From contig NZ_CP064266.1 of the NCBI RefSeq assembly GCF_022811845.1, positions 496,001-560,000 on the forward strand: a stretch of 64,000 bases of DNA, in the 5' to 3' direction. The notes under the pieces are model-generated. The model did not search any database. It worked only from the letters and a program-made list of their open reading frames with translations, and was not told the origin of the DNA. The position numbers and the translations under genes were made by a program. Each line of letters starts with the position of its first letter. The stretch's first letter is position 1. Shown one piece after another: positions 43,846 through 52,659 of this stretch. The stretch comes from Bacillus pseudomycoides. GTDB lineage: Bacteria > Bacillota > Bacilli > Bacillales > Bacillaceae_G.

Positions 43846-44880
43846 TTACGCTCGTTTGAATTGTTGTAAGAAACGTACATCGTTTGTATAGAAATGACGA
43901 ATGTCATCAACGCCGTATTTCAACATTGCAATACGCTCTGCACCCATACCGAATGCGAAACCTTGATATTCTTTTGAATCATAGCCTGCCATTTCAAGTA
44001 CGTTCGGATGAACCATACCTGCACCTAAAATTTCAATCCAGCCTGTTCCTTTACAAGTGCCGCAACCTTTGCCGTGACACATCATACAAGAAATATCCAT
44101 CTCTACTGATGGCTCTGTGAATGGGAAGAAACTTGGACGAAGACGGATTTCACGATCTTCACCGAACATCTTTTTCACGAACACTTGCAGTGTACCTTTT
44201 AAGTCACTCATGCGAATGTTTTTATCAATTACAAGACCTTCAATTTGCATGAACTGGTGTGAATGCGTTGCATCATCATCATCACGGCGATACACTTTAC
44301 CAGGGCAAATAATTTTAATTGGACCTTTTTCTTTATTATTTTCCATTGTTCTTGCTTGCACAGAAGATGTATGCGTACGTAGTAATGTTTCTTCTGTAAT
44401 GTAGAAAGTATCTTGCATATCACGCGCTGGGTGATCTTTCGGTAAGTTTAATGCTTCGAAGTTATAGTAGTCTTTCTCTACTTCTGTTCCTTCTGCAACT
44501 TCATATCCCATACCGATAAACACATCTTCAATTTGTTCAACAACCGCTGTTAATGGATGGTGGCAACCTGTTTCTACAGGTCGACCCGGTAATGTAACAT
44601 CAATTGTTTCAGATGCTAATTTCGCTTCAATTACTGCTTTTTCTAAGTGGTTAATCTTGTCTTCTAAACGTGTTTGAATTGCTTCACGCACTTCATTTAC
44701 TAATGCTCCCATACGTGGACGCTCTTCTGGAGATAATTTCCCCATGCCGCGTAATACTTCTGTAATCGGACCTTTTTTTCCTAAATACGCTACGCGTACA
44801 TCGTTTAAGCCCTTTAGCTCTTTCGCTTCTTCAATCAGCTCTAACGCTTTTTGCTTTAGCTCTTTTAAACGTGCTTCCAT
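43846..44880 (-). CDS. pheS: Phenylalanyl-tRNA synthetase alpha subunit
   Basis: 344 residues. An N-terminal coiled-coil tRNA arm (about 1-90) is followed by the class II catalytic core with HTSSVQARTM, the motif 2 region YRRDDDDATHSHQFMQIEGL, and the Phe pocket region FGMGAERIAMLKYGVDDIR. It charges tRNA-Phe with phenylalanine together with PheT. AGGAGGG precedes the ATG. Controlled by a Phe T-box. Confidence 0.97.
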   Translation of the reverse strand: MEARLKELKQKALELIEEAKELKGLNDVRVAYLGKKGPITEVLRGMGKLSPEERPRMGALVNEVREAIQTRLEDKINHLEKAVIEAKLASETIDVTLPGRPVETGCHHPLTAVVEQIEDVFIGMGYEVAEGTEVEKDYYNFEALNLPKDHPARDMQDTFYITEETLLRTHTSSVQARTMENNKEKGPIKIICPGKVYRRDDDDATHSHQFMQIEGLVIDKNIRMSDLKGTLQVFVKKMFGEDREIRLRPSFFPFTEPSVEMDISCMMCHGKGCGTCKGTGWIEILGAGMVHPNVLEMAGYDSKEYQGFAFGMGAERIAMLKYGVDDIRHFYTNDVRFLQQFKRA

Positions 44881-44907
44881 TTGGAACCCTCCTAATTTTA
44901 AAAATAA

Positions 44908-45140
44908 AAAAACCTCGCTCCCTAAAAAGGGACGAGGTAAATTCGCGGTACCACCCTAAATTGACAGAACAAGTCTGCCCACTCAATTAGTTATAACGGT
45001 CAGCTTTGACCGGAACGCCTTTACATATCAATGGTCCTGGCGTCAACTCCAGAGGTGAATTCACTTCCGTCTACCATAAGAATGCTTTCAGTCTACGACA
45101 TTCTCTCCCTATATGGCGATTTTGCAAGCTACTCTTCTCT
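44908..45140 (-). promoter_or_regulatory. T-box leader of pheST, phenylalanine type
   Basis: Specifier UUC (45057-45059) directly followed by ACCUCU. T-box GGGTGGTACCGCG at 44944-44956. The terminator stem ACCTCGCTCCCT / AGGGACGAGGT is followed by TTTTTTT. Premature termination is relieved by uncharged tRNA-Phe. Confidence 0.93.
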
Positions 45141-45216
45141 ATCAACGTTTTTCATTATTTTACCTTTATTATATGTTCATTATGAACATGTACTTCAATT
45201 TATTATAAGAAGTTTT

Positions 45217-45981
45217 TTATCGATTCGCAACCGGGCTTTGTAAATAATACGTTAAAATCCCCGCAGCAACCGCAACATTTAATGATTCTGCCCCGCCGTA
45301 AATTGGAATATACAAGTTTTGATCACATTTTGTAAGAATTTCTTGGCGTACACCATTTCCTTCGTTTCCTACAATTAATGCAAAACTTCCTGCCGGTGTT
45401 ACTTCACCATAAGGAACTCCGTTTTCCAGAGCTGTTCCGTATACAGGAACATTCTTCCCTTTTAGCTTATCTACCCATTCTTCTAAGTTTCCTTTTACAA
45501 TCGGTAAATGGAAAATAGAACCTTGTGTAGAACGAAGCACTTTACTATTATAGGCGTCCACACAGCCTTCTCCAAGTACAACGGCATGAATACCAGCTGC
45601 ATCTGCTGTACGAATAATCGTTCCTAAATTACCTGGGTCTTGCAAGCCATCTAATAATAGAAATTTCCCATCTGTAAGATCTACCTCTTTCTCATGCTTC
45701 TCACAAACAGCAAATACTCCTTGCGTCGTTTCTGTCTCGCGAAGTACCTTTACAATTGCTTCAGGCACAATATACATTTCAACATCAGTAACCGTCCAAT
45801 CTTTCGGAAGATCTGTCTGATCTGAAACGATAAGTTCTGTTATAACTCCTGCCTTTAAAGCTTCCTCCACTAAGTGGAATCCTTCTACAAAGAATAAACC
45901 CTTTTTATCGCGCTCTTTTTTCGTCTGCAGCTTTTTCCACTGCTTTACACGCGGATTTTGCACTGAATCAATGTTTTTCAT
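45217..45981 (-). CDS. ysgA: TrmH/SpoU-family RNA 2'-O-methyltransferase (YsgA)
   Basis: 254 residues from ATG 45981, with GAGAGGG upstream. An in-frame ATG at 46014 falls on a TATAAT-like -10 sequence and is unlikely. The N-terminal substrate-binding part has IDSVQNPRVKQWKKL. The SPOUT knot carries motif 1 LLDGLQDPGNLGTIIRTADA, motif 2 IVGNEGNGV and motif 3 ESLNVAVAAGILTYY. It probably methylates a 23S rRNA ribose. The position near sspI and pheS is as in B. subtilis. Confidence 0.92.
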   Translation of the reverse strand: MKNIDSVQNPRVKQWKKLQTKKERDKKGLFFVEGFHLVEEALKAGVITELIVSDQTDLPKDWTVTDVEMYIVPEAIVKVLRETETTQGVFAVCEKHEKEVDLTDGKFLLLDGLQDPGNLGTIIRTADAAGIHAVVLGEGCVDAYNSKVLRSTQGSIFHLPIVKGNLEEWVDKLKGKNVPVYGTALENGVPYGEVTPAGSFALIVGNEGNGVRQEILTKCDQNLYIPIYGGAESLNVAVAAGILTYYLQSPVANR

Positions 45982-46096
45982 ATTATGTATTTCCCTCTCT
46001 TCTTGTCTTCTCATTATAGCCTATTTTTTATACATATTTACATAAAAAAGAACAAAAACTAACGTCAGTTTCAATTCAGAAGAAGAGGTGAAAAGA

Positions 46097-46306
46097 ATGA
46101 ACTTTAATCTACGCGGCGCTGTATTAGCAAACGTTGCAGGAAATACGCAGGGCGAATTACAAGAGACAATTGTAGAAGCAATTCAAAGTGGTGAAGAAAA
46201 AATGCTTCCAGGGCTTGGTGTTTTATTTGAAGTCATTTGGCAAAATGCCGACGAAAATGGAAAACATGAGATGTTAGAAACACTTGAGCAAGGATTAAAA
46301 AAATAA
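46097..46306 (+). CDS. sspI: Small acid-soluble spore protein SspI
   Basis: 69 residues from ATG 46097, with AGAGGTG upstream; a GTG nine bases earlier is part of the ribosome site. It closely follows the SspI pattern: MNFNLRGAVLANVAGN, IVEAIQSGEEKMLPGLGVLFEVIW, ending EMLETLEQGLKK. A minor spore-core protein made in the forespore. A SigG promoter is expected, but I could not define one with confidence. Divergent from ysgA. Confidence 0.93.
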   Translation: MNFNLRGAVLANVAGNTQGELQETIVEAIQSGEEKMLPGLGVLFEVIWQNADENGKHEMLETLEQGLKK

Positions 46307-46315
46307 GCAGTAGGA

Positions 46316-46347
46316 AGTCACCTTAGCATCAGCTAAGGTGATTTTTA
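46316..46347 (+). terminator. Terminator after sspI
   Basis: Stem TCACCTTAGC / GCTAAGGTGA (46318-46327 with 46332-46341), then TTTTT. Confidence 0.9.
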
Positions 46348-46481
46348 TGTTCACAATAAATTCTCCTCTCCTAAACATTTCTACTTTACTAACATAACGT
46401 GATGGAGTACAATGTTCAAAATACATTTAAACCTATCGATTTTCTTTATATACATCAATAGATAAAAGGAGTGAATGTTTT

Positions 46482-47039
46482 ATGCACCGTATTACGCTTG
46501 AACAAATTTTCAAACATCATATTACACAAAAATACGTAAACCGTTCTGGAATGGTCCATGCGATTGCAGTCGCTTACCATGCGTTTCACTTAGCCAAAAA
46601 GCATCACGCCTCAGTCGATGCGGCAACAAAGGCTGGTTTTCTTCATGACATAGGACATCATACATGGTACACAGGCGGAGAATGGGACTATGAATTGTAT
46701 AAAAAGAATGATATACATGCGATTAAAGGAGCGGAAAGAGCTCATAAATTATTAATCCGATTAGGGGAACACCCGAAGCAAGCAAAGGAAATTTCTGTTG
46801 CCATTCTCCTGCATACGGACTCTTTTCTACTAGAACAAACACTTGAGAGAACACCTCTTCAAAATATTATTAAGTGGGCGGACGAAGCAGATGAAGAGCC
46901 AGGCGGAGCACACCATTATCGAACAATTTCTTATGACAAAGCATTGAAAGCTATTCAGCAATTAGACCGACTCGTAGAGCTTGAGTTACAAATACAGAAA
47001 GCAAAATCTAATAAAAAAGTAGAACAAATCTACCAATAA
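46482..47039 (+). CDS. HD-domain phosphohydrolase
   Basis: 185 residues. The metal-binding HD pattern is visible: VHAIAVAYHAFHLAKKH, then the HD pair in GFLHDIGHHTWY, and a later ILLHTD and WADEAD. Members hydrolyse phosphate esters of nucleotides or second messengers; the substrate here is unknown. AAAAGGAG precedes the ATG. Single gene converging on the DUF4179 anti-sigma gene across a shared terminator. Confidence 0.85.
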   Translation: MHRITLEQIFKHHITQKYVNRSGMVHAIAVAYHAFHLAKKHHASVDAATKAGFLHDIGHHTWYTGGEWDYELYKKNDIHAIKGAERAHKLLIRLGEHPKQAKEISVAILLHTDSFLLEQTLERTPLQNIIKWADEADEEPGGAHHYRTISYDKALKAIQQLDRLVELELQIQKAKSNKKVEQIYQ

Positions 47040-47074
47040 AAAAGAGGCATCACTACAGAGTGATACCTCTTTTA
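47040..47074. terminator. Two-way terminator between the HD gene and anti-sigma pair 2
   Basis: GAGGCATCACT with AGTGATACCTC between A and T runs. A diverged copy of this terminator with the adjoining gene end recurs at 49563-49654. Confidence 0.85.
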
Positions 47075-48097
47075 TTATTTTGCAACGACTTCAAAAGCTT
47101 CCTCTTTTAGCACTTTCCGATAATCTGTTTTCTTCTCTCCCTCTTCACCTGATGTTACGGTCGGAGTAAACGTAATTTGGGTAACGCTATCGTCCAATTT
47201 TTCAAAACGCCAATAACTGTCTTCGAGTAATGTATGTCCTGACACAAACTTTAATTCATTCCCATTTTGATCTTTGGCTGAAAAGGTAACATCTAGTTTG
47301 TTTCCCTTCAACATCTTATAGTTCAACTTTGTAGATACAGGAGAAATTTTTAAATCTTCTACTTCTATTTTTTGACCATTTTCTAATGTAAAATGCTTTT
47401 GAATTGGTATTGTCTTCGTTTCCGCTTTTAATTTATCGCCAGATGCTTTGAATGAAAAGCCCCATTCGCCTTTAACAGAAGATTTATGACTCATCAATGT
47501 AATATCTCGGTATACAACTTGTATATCTAGTTCTCCTTCAACATTCATTTCTCGCATATTCTCATCTTTCAAATCTATAGCAGAAAAAAATGTGTACGTA
47601 TAATCGTTTACTTTTTTCTGATTTCCGCCGCCACTACCATTTAATGCTTTCCCATTTATATAAATATTAGGACTCGGAAACATATCCTTTAAATCTGCAC
47701 GGTTCGACTTAAACGTACTATTAACAATAATCTGTCCCTCATCTATAAGTACTTCATCTAACCGAACTTCCACTCCATTATCATAAACTGTTTGCCCAAT
47801 CGTTGTTTTGTATTCTTTTAAAGGCTCTCTCCCACTATTCACATAATCTTCCATATTACTACCAATTAGCGGGATATCTGCAATCATTCCTCGCATATCA
47901 AATGTCATTGTAATAAAGAATAATACAGCTGCTGAAGTTACAATTGCTATGTTACGTTTTGTATGACTCCGCTTCTTTTTTAATTTCTTGCTAATTCGTT
48001 TCTTAATTCTCTTGTTCTCTATATCGCTTAATTGCACTTCCGTATACTCATTCTCATCAACAACTACTTCATTTAACATTTCATATGGATCTTTCAT
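47075..48097 (-). CDS. DUF4179 anti-sigma factor, pair 2
   Basis: 340 residues from ATG 48097, with GAGGTG upstream. The cytoplasmic N-terminus (about 1-48) is rich in Lys and Arg. One membrane helix (about 50-64) is followed by an external DUF4179 domain with beta-rich repeats. It is encoded 21 bases after the sigma gene. The same architecture as the protein at 38064-39098, but clearly diverged from it. It should keep the partner sigma factor inactive until a signal arrives. A fragment of a similar 3' end lies at 49598-49654. Confidence 0.82.
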   Translation of the reverse strand: MKDPYEMLNEVVVDENEYTEVQLSDIENKRIKKRISKKLKKKRSHTKRNIAIVTSAAVLFFITMTFDMRGMIADIPLIGSNMEDYVNSGREPLKEYKTTIGQTVYDNGVEVRLDEVLIDEGQIIVNSTFKSNRADLKDMFPSPNIYINGKALNGSGGGNQKKVNDYTYTFFSAIDLKDENMREMNVEGELDIQVVYRDITLMSHKSSVKGEWGFSFKASGDKLKAETKTIPIQKHFTLENGQKIEVEDLKISPVSTKLNYKMLKGNKLDVTFSAKDQNGNELKFVSGHTLLEDSYWRFEKLDDSVTQITFTPTVTSGEEGEKKTDYRKVLKEEAFEVVAK

Positions 48098-48118
48098 TCT
48101 GTTCACCTCATTTCTTTG

Positions 48119-48661
48119 TTATTTCAATCGGTTATGTAAAAATAATGTCCTTAATTTCTGTCTTCCTCTTGATAAACGGTTGTATATAGCAGAATACTTC
48201 ATACCCATGTCATCAGCAATCTCTTCTACCCTATTTTCTTCTACATAACGTTTCATGAAAATTTCTTTATCTTGCTTATTTAAATGACTTAGCATATTCT
48301 CCATTTCGATACTTACTACATCTTCTGGCATACTATTTTTTTCTAATATTTCTCCCACCTGATCTAGACCTTTTTGATTTACTAGTTTTGCATATTTTCT
48401 AGCATAATCAATCGATTTATATTTTGAGACAGCTGCAATCCAGTTTTTAAACGTATTTTTCTCTTCATCAAATTTTTCAATATGATTCCAAATTGCTAGC
48501 AATATATCATCCATGCATTCTTCCTGCACATCTTCTAAAAGAGATAAATGCTTTCCAATAATACTTTTTATAAGCCCGCCGTACTGATTAATAACAAAAT
48601 ATAGTGCTTTTTCATTTCGCTTCCTTAACTCTTGTACAACATTTTTCCCTGTAATTTTCAT
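48119..48661 (-). CDS. Sigma-70 family (ECF-like) sigma factor, pair 2
   Basis: 180 residues from ATG 48661, with AAAGGAGG upstream. Region 2 has EDVQEECMDDILLAIWNHIEKFDEEKNTFKNWI and region 4 has RVEEIADDMGMKYSAIYNRLSRGRQKL. Similar in length to, but not very like, the factor at 39088. The operon partner is the DUF4179 protein downstream. Targets unknown. Confidence 0.88.
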   Translation of the reverse strand: MKITGKNVVQELRKRNEKALYFVINQYGGLIKSIIGKHLSLLEDVQEECMDDILLAIWNHIEKFDEEKNTFKNWIAAVSKYKSIDYARKYAKLVNQKGLDQVGEILEKNSMPEDVVSIEMENMLSHLNKQDKEIFMKRYVEENRVEEIADDMGMKYSAIYNRLSRGRQKLRTLFLHNRLK

Positions 48662-48786
48662 ATGCAACCTCCTTTCTCATACGTCCTACACTTATTCATT
48701 CGTTTCCTCATCATCTATTTCTATCAAAATTCATATATTTCTTACTAATATTTAACTCAACACTTATATATATGTAATATTCAGAA

Positions 48787-48815
48787 ATGACAGTTTTATA
48801 ATATTTATATATAAT
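48787..48815 (+). promoter_or_regulatory. SigA promoter of the CPBP protease gene
   Basis: -35 ATGACA (48787-48792), 17 bases, -10 TATAAT (48810-48815). Confidence 0.7.
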
Positions 48816-48848
48816 TATATATAAAAATAAAAAGAGAGGATTCGATAT

Positions 48849-49562
48849 ATGCAATTGACTACACAACTTACATATAATCAGAAACAGTCTATGTCATGGT
48901 TACAATTTATTGGGTCTTTTTTGTTTGCTTTCTATGGGACAAGGCTCATATCCGAACTTTTCATAGGCTTTCCAGTTCTTATTTATTCCGAAGGGGTTAC
49001 TGATCAAAAACAAATCACCTTAATCACATCCATTCAAGATACCGGAAACTCATTATTACTGTTAGGAATTTTATTGTTATTTATTTACAAATACGAACCA
49101 CTAAGAAACTTGATTGTTCCAGCGATTAACTTCAAAGCACTCAAAAAGGTTAGCACATATATATACTTATTTCTTTTCTTTGGACTAAGTATTGTTATTA
49201 ATTCATTTATACTTATTCACCTATTTCCTGATGCAACAAAGGAACAATCCTCCGCTTTAAATTTGGAGGTGTTAAAACAATATAAACTCTTATTACTGCT
49301 AGGAAGTGCTGTATTTATCCCAATTTTCGAAGAGCTCATCTACCGCGGCATTATCCTTCATTTCTTTCAGCAGCGTTTCCCATTTTGGTTAGCTGCAATC
49401 GGCTCTAGTTTCCTCTTTGGAATAGGCCATACATATTCATTAGGTGTTATGGTTACTACATTCATTATGGGACTATTCATGGCTATTTTATGTAAGAAGA
49501 CGAATTCAATCATTCCAGCTATTTTGTTTCATATGATGAACAATACACTGGCATTTTTATAA
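48849..49562 (+). CDS. CPBP family intramembrane glutamic endopeptidase
   Basis: 237 residues with about six to seven hydrophobic helices. The CAAX/Abi catalytic motifs are EELIYRGII (the EExxxR motif), FGIGHTYS (a conserved His) and, near the C-terminus, FHMMNN. The family cuts or trims proteins in the membrane and is often linked to bacteriocin self-immunity. AGAGAGG precedes the ATG. It lies between sigma pair 2 and the relic of an anti-sigma gene end. Substrate unknown. Confidence 0.88.
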   Translation: MQLTTQLTYNQKQSMSWLQFIGSFLFAFYGTRLISELFIGFPVLIYSEGVTDQKQITLITSIQDTGNSLLLLGILLLFIYKYEPLRNLIVPAINFKALKKVSTYIYLFLFFGLSIVINSFILIHLFPDATKEQSSALNLEVLKQYKLLLLLGSAVFIPIFEELIYRGIILHFFQQRFPFWLAAIGSSFLFGIGHTYSLGVMVTTFIMGLFMAILCKKTNSIIPAILFHMMNNTLAFL

Positions 49563-49654
49563 AGAAAAGGTATCGCTGCGTAGTGATACCTCTTTTATTA
49601 TTTTACAACAAGTTCAAACACCTCATCTTTTAACACTTTTCGATAATCTATTTT
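49563..49654 (-). pseudogene. Relic of a DUF4179 anti-sigma gene end plus terminator
   Basis: The minus strand 49654-49598 codes 18 residues and a stop, starting KIDYRKVLKDEVFE. The intact gene at 47075 ends KTDYRKVLKEEAFE and so on, with 13 of the last 18 residues identical by hand count. The flanking terminator is also copied (49563-49597). The frame is closed by a stop just before the match (49655-49657). So this is a leftover or partial duplicate 2.5 kb from its relative. The rest of the gap to 49836 holds nothing I recognise. Confidence 0.8.
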
Positions 49655-49836
49655 CTACCTGTTCTTGTATTACATAGCATTTACATGCATTAAGAAATGC
49701 CATTATAAAAAGCCCAATTTCTCAATTTAAATGCTGAAAAATTGGACTGTTTCGTTACTCTATATATGCATCAATTATAAAATACTAGAAAATAGACAAC
49801 TGATATTAACCGACTCAATCACCATATCCCTAAAAC

Positions 49837-50688
49837 TTATTCATTCTTAAGTATAGGAACCCAAAGCTCACTATTTGGTTCTCTATCGGGTGCTAAATAA
49901 TTTTCAATACAAGGAAGGTCTGCCAATTCGTATCCTGAAGTAGGTAGCCATTCCGTGTATAAACGCTCCCAAGCAGCAACAACATTTGGAAAAACAACCC
50001 ATGTACTTTTAGGTATCACTATTTTCTCCATATCACTGGCGAATTCTCCCTTATAACGGCAACCCATAAAATAATCAAATTCTTCATCTGTAATGGAAGC
50101 TTGCTTTCCGCATACACCTAAAATCCCTTCCAATTTGCATTGTGGATTTTCCCATGACATATCTATGAGTCGTTGCAGTAATCCATTCTTATTCGCATCT
50201 GTCCATAATGTAGGAATTATATTGAAAGCATCCTTTGTAACAACCTTTTGCTTCGCTCCTACGATTTCAATCTCAGAATCTAGCACTTCAATTCTATAAT
50301 CCATTTCCACATCCCCTTTAATCGTAATTTGAAAGGAAAGTCTCGGAAAGGCCTTTAATTCGATCCCGTTACTACGTGCCTCTGTTGGAGTAACCCCATG
50401 AAGATTCTTAAAGGCGCGACTAAAGGCATCTGGAGAATCATACCCATACTTAAGGGCAAGATCAATGATGCGAACAACTGTGTTATTTTGCAGTTCAAAT
50501 GCCGCCTGCGATAGACGTCTCCGCCTTATATACTCTGATAAAGTTAATCCTGTTATAGATGAAAACATTCTCGGAAAATGATACTCAGAGCAGCAAGCCA
50601 ACTTTGCTACTTCTTTGGCATTTATTTCACTCGATAAATTTTGTTCGATATAATTCATTGCCCTATTGATTCTCTCTAGCCAATCCAA
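49837..50688 (-). CDS. AraC-family regulator with GyrI-like effector domain
   Basis: 283 residues from TTG 50688, with AAGGGA upstream. The two helix-turn-helix motifs of AraC proteins lie at the N-terminus (INAKEVAKLACCSEYHFPRM and IIDLALKYGYDSPDAFSRAF). The C-terminal half (about 108-283) is a GyrI-like / Rob-type small-molecule-binding domain starting FPRLSFQITIKG. It probably activates transport or detoxification genes on ligand binding. Targets are not evident; the next gene upstream is the emrB end. Confidence 0.87.
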   Translation of the reverse strand: MDWLERINRAMNYIEQNLSSEINAKEVAKLACCSEYHFPRMFSSITGLTLSEYIRRRRLSQAAFELQNNTVVRIIDLALKYGYDSPDAFSRAFKNLHGVTPTEARSNGIELKAFPRLSFQITIKGDVEMDYRIEVLDSEIEIVGAKQKVVTKDAFNIIPTLWTDANKNGLLQRLIDMSWENPQCKLEGILGVCGKQASITDEEFDYFMGCRYKGEFASDMEKIVIPKSTWVVFPNVVAAWERLYTEWLPTSGYELADLPCIENYLAPDREPNSELWVPILKNE

Positions 50689-50873
50689 ATTTCATCATTC
50701 CCTTCAAATACATTGTGGATGAAGCAAAAATATCTTTCCCGATTTTTTAGAGTTAAATTAAGTCGTATCATTCTATTAGAAATTCGTATTTAAAAATATA
50801 TTTTCAGTTTATCATTTGACTTCAATAGATTTACAGCCATCTTTTAGTTTATTTTTTCGGTTTAGAGTGTAAT

Positions 50874-50906
50874 AAAAAAAGCAGAGAAAATTAATTCCCT
50901 GCTTTT
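50874..50906 (-). terminator. Terminator after the emrB-like gene
   Basis: Minus strand AAAAGCAG ... CTGCTTTTTTT with an AT-rich inner part. It overlaps the stop codon. Confidence 0.7.
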
Positions 50907-52645
50907 CTATTTGGCTTATTACCTGATTGTAAAAAGAACGATAACACCCAAGCAATCCCCGCTAATATTGTTGCGATTAAAAATGCATCATTAATACCAT
51001 TGATGGCGGATAGCTTCGAAATTTGCCCAAATAATAGTTGTGAGCTCATCACGTCTCCAACTTGTGCTGATCCAGCCACGGATGCTAAGTTTTGTCCCAT
51101 TCCGTGTACTTTATCAACTAAAATTGGATTTGTTTTTGTTATCATATTTCCGTAATCTGCAACGTGATTCGTTGTTTGTTGCGTCATAATTGTAATTAAG
51201 ATCGCTGTACCAATTGAACCCGCTACTTGTCGTGACGTATTTTGCGTTGCTGTACCGTGAGAGATTAATTTCATCGGCAGAGCGTTCATACCAGCTGTCA
51301 TAATTGGCATCATAATGAATGACATTCCAAATGAACGGATAATATAATCCGTCATAATAACGCTATATGGTGTATCCATCGACAGCTGCGTAAATTCATA
51401 CGTTGCATATGTCGTAATCGCTAATCCAACGATTGCTAGCGGGCGAATACCGTATTTATCAAATAGCTTTCCTGCAACTGGTCCCATAATCCCCATAATT
51501 AATGAACCTGGAAGAAGAAGGAGACCTGACTCAATTGGCGTAAACCCACGAATATTTTGCAGGTATACAGGAAGTAATAACATACCACCGAATAATGCCA
51601 TTGTTACAATCGCGTTAATTGATAACGTGAAAGTAAACGTTGGATATTTAAATACTTGTAAATCTAGCATTTTGTTATCCGTCGTCATCTCTCTCCAAAT
51701 AAATAACGCTATACCAATTACACCAATGATAAGTGAAATAACAACTTCAGCACTGCTCCAGCTGTTATTTCCAGCTTCACTGAATCCATACAGTAAACTA
51801 CCAAGTCCAATACTCGAGCTAATAACACCAAACATATCTAGCTTTGTTTTTGAAACTGGCTGAGCCAGTGTAAAGAATTTTAAAGATAATAATGTAATAA
51901 CTAAACCGATTACAAACATCCCATAGAACATTAAATTCCAGTTGTAATTTTCAATAACCCAACCCGTTACAGTTGGTCCGATCGCTGGCGCTAAAATCAT
52001 CGCCACCCCAAGTAATCCCATCGCAGCTCCGCGCTTATGCGGCGGGAACAGAGTCATGAAAATATTCATACCAACTGGCATTAAAATCCCTGCGCCAACT
52101 GCTTGAATTACGCGCCCTGTCATCATCATTGTGAAGTTGCCAGATATAGCACAAATGATAGAACCTACTGTGAAGAACAGCATAGCTGCTACAAATAATT
52201 TACGGTACGTAAACCGAGAAACTAAGAACGCACTAATTGGCACTAAAATCCCGTTCACAAGCATAAAGCCTGTAATTAACCATTGGGCTGTTGAAGTTGA
52301 TACATTGAACTCATTCATTAATGGAGGCAATGCTACATTAATGATTGTTTGGTTTAAAATCGAAACGAACATACCGAGAATTAATACCGCTACAACGGCT
52401 TTTACATTGACATTCTCTACCGGCATTTGTTGTTTCTGTCTTTCTTGCTTTTGTGTTTCTTGTTTTGACGCTTCTAATTCGACTACATTGGAAGGTTCTT
52501 GCTTTGGTTGCTTTGTTTCTATCTTACTTACGGCTGGGACTTGTTCTTCTCCCGCGTTCGTTTTTTTCTTTCTTAAAAGACGATTTACAAGGAAGAAGAC
52601 GATGATACAAAATAATGCATACCCTGCAATTAAAACTGAGGACAT
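50891..52645 (-). CDS. emrB: DHA2 (EmrB/QacA) family multidrug efflux MFS transporter
   Basis: 584 residues. The main body (about 80-575) is a 14-helix DHA2 transporter with the motif-A-like segment LVSRFTYRKLFV and motif C-like GPTVTGWVIENY. Unusually it has an extra N-terminal membrane helix (about 4-22) and a 55-residue charged Gln/Lys/Glu linker before the first transport helix. It works with the membrane-fusion protein encoded 14 bases upstream. Proton-driven drug export; substrate unknown. Probably repressed by the divergent TetR protein. Confidence 0.9.
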   Translation of the reverse strand: MSSVLIAGYALFCIIVFFLVNRLLRKKKTNAGEEQVPAVSKIETKQPKQEPSNVVELEASKQETQKQERQKQQMPVENVNVKAVVAVLILGMFVSILNQTIINVALPPLMNEFNVSTSTAQWLITGFMLVNGILVPISAFLVSRFTYRKLFVAAMLFFTVGSIICAISGNFTMMMTGRVIQAVGAGILMPVGMNIFMTLFPPHKRGAAMGLLGVAMILAPAIGPTVTGWVIENYNWNLMFYGMFVIGLVITLLSLKFFTLAQPVSKTKLDMFGVISSSIGLGSLLYGFSEAGNNSWSSAEVVISLIIGVIGIALFIWREMTTDNKMLDLQVFKYPTFTFTLSINAIVTMALFGGMLLLPVYLQNIRGFTPIESGLLLLPGSLIMGIMGPVAGKLFDKYGIRPLAIVGLAITTYATYEFTQLSMDTPYSVIMTDYIIRSFGMSFIMMPIMTAGMNALPMKLISHGTATQNTSRQVAGSIGTAILITIMTQQTTNHVADYGNMITKTNPILVDKVHGMGQNLASVAGSAQVGDVMSSQLLFGQISKLSAINGINDAFLIATILAGIAWVLSFFLQSGNKPNRKAGN

Positions 52646-52659
52646 TTTATCTTCCCCCC

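Noticed and set aside
48661..48720. ECF promoter (GAAAC then CGTA) before sigma pair 2
   Set aside because: The -10 would put the start site on the ribosome site, leaving no usable leader.
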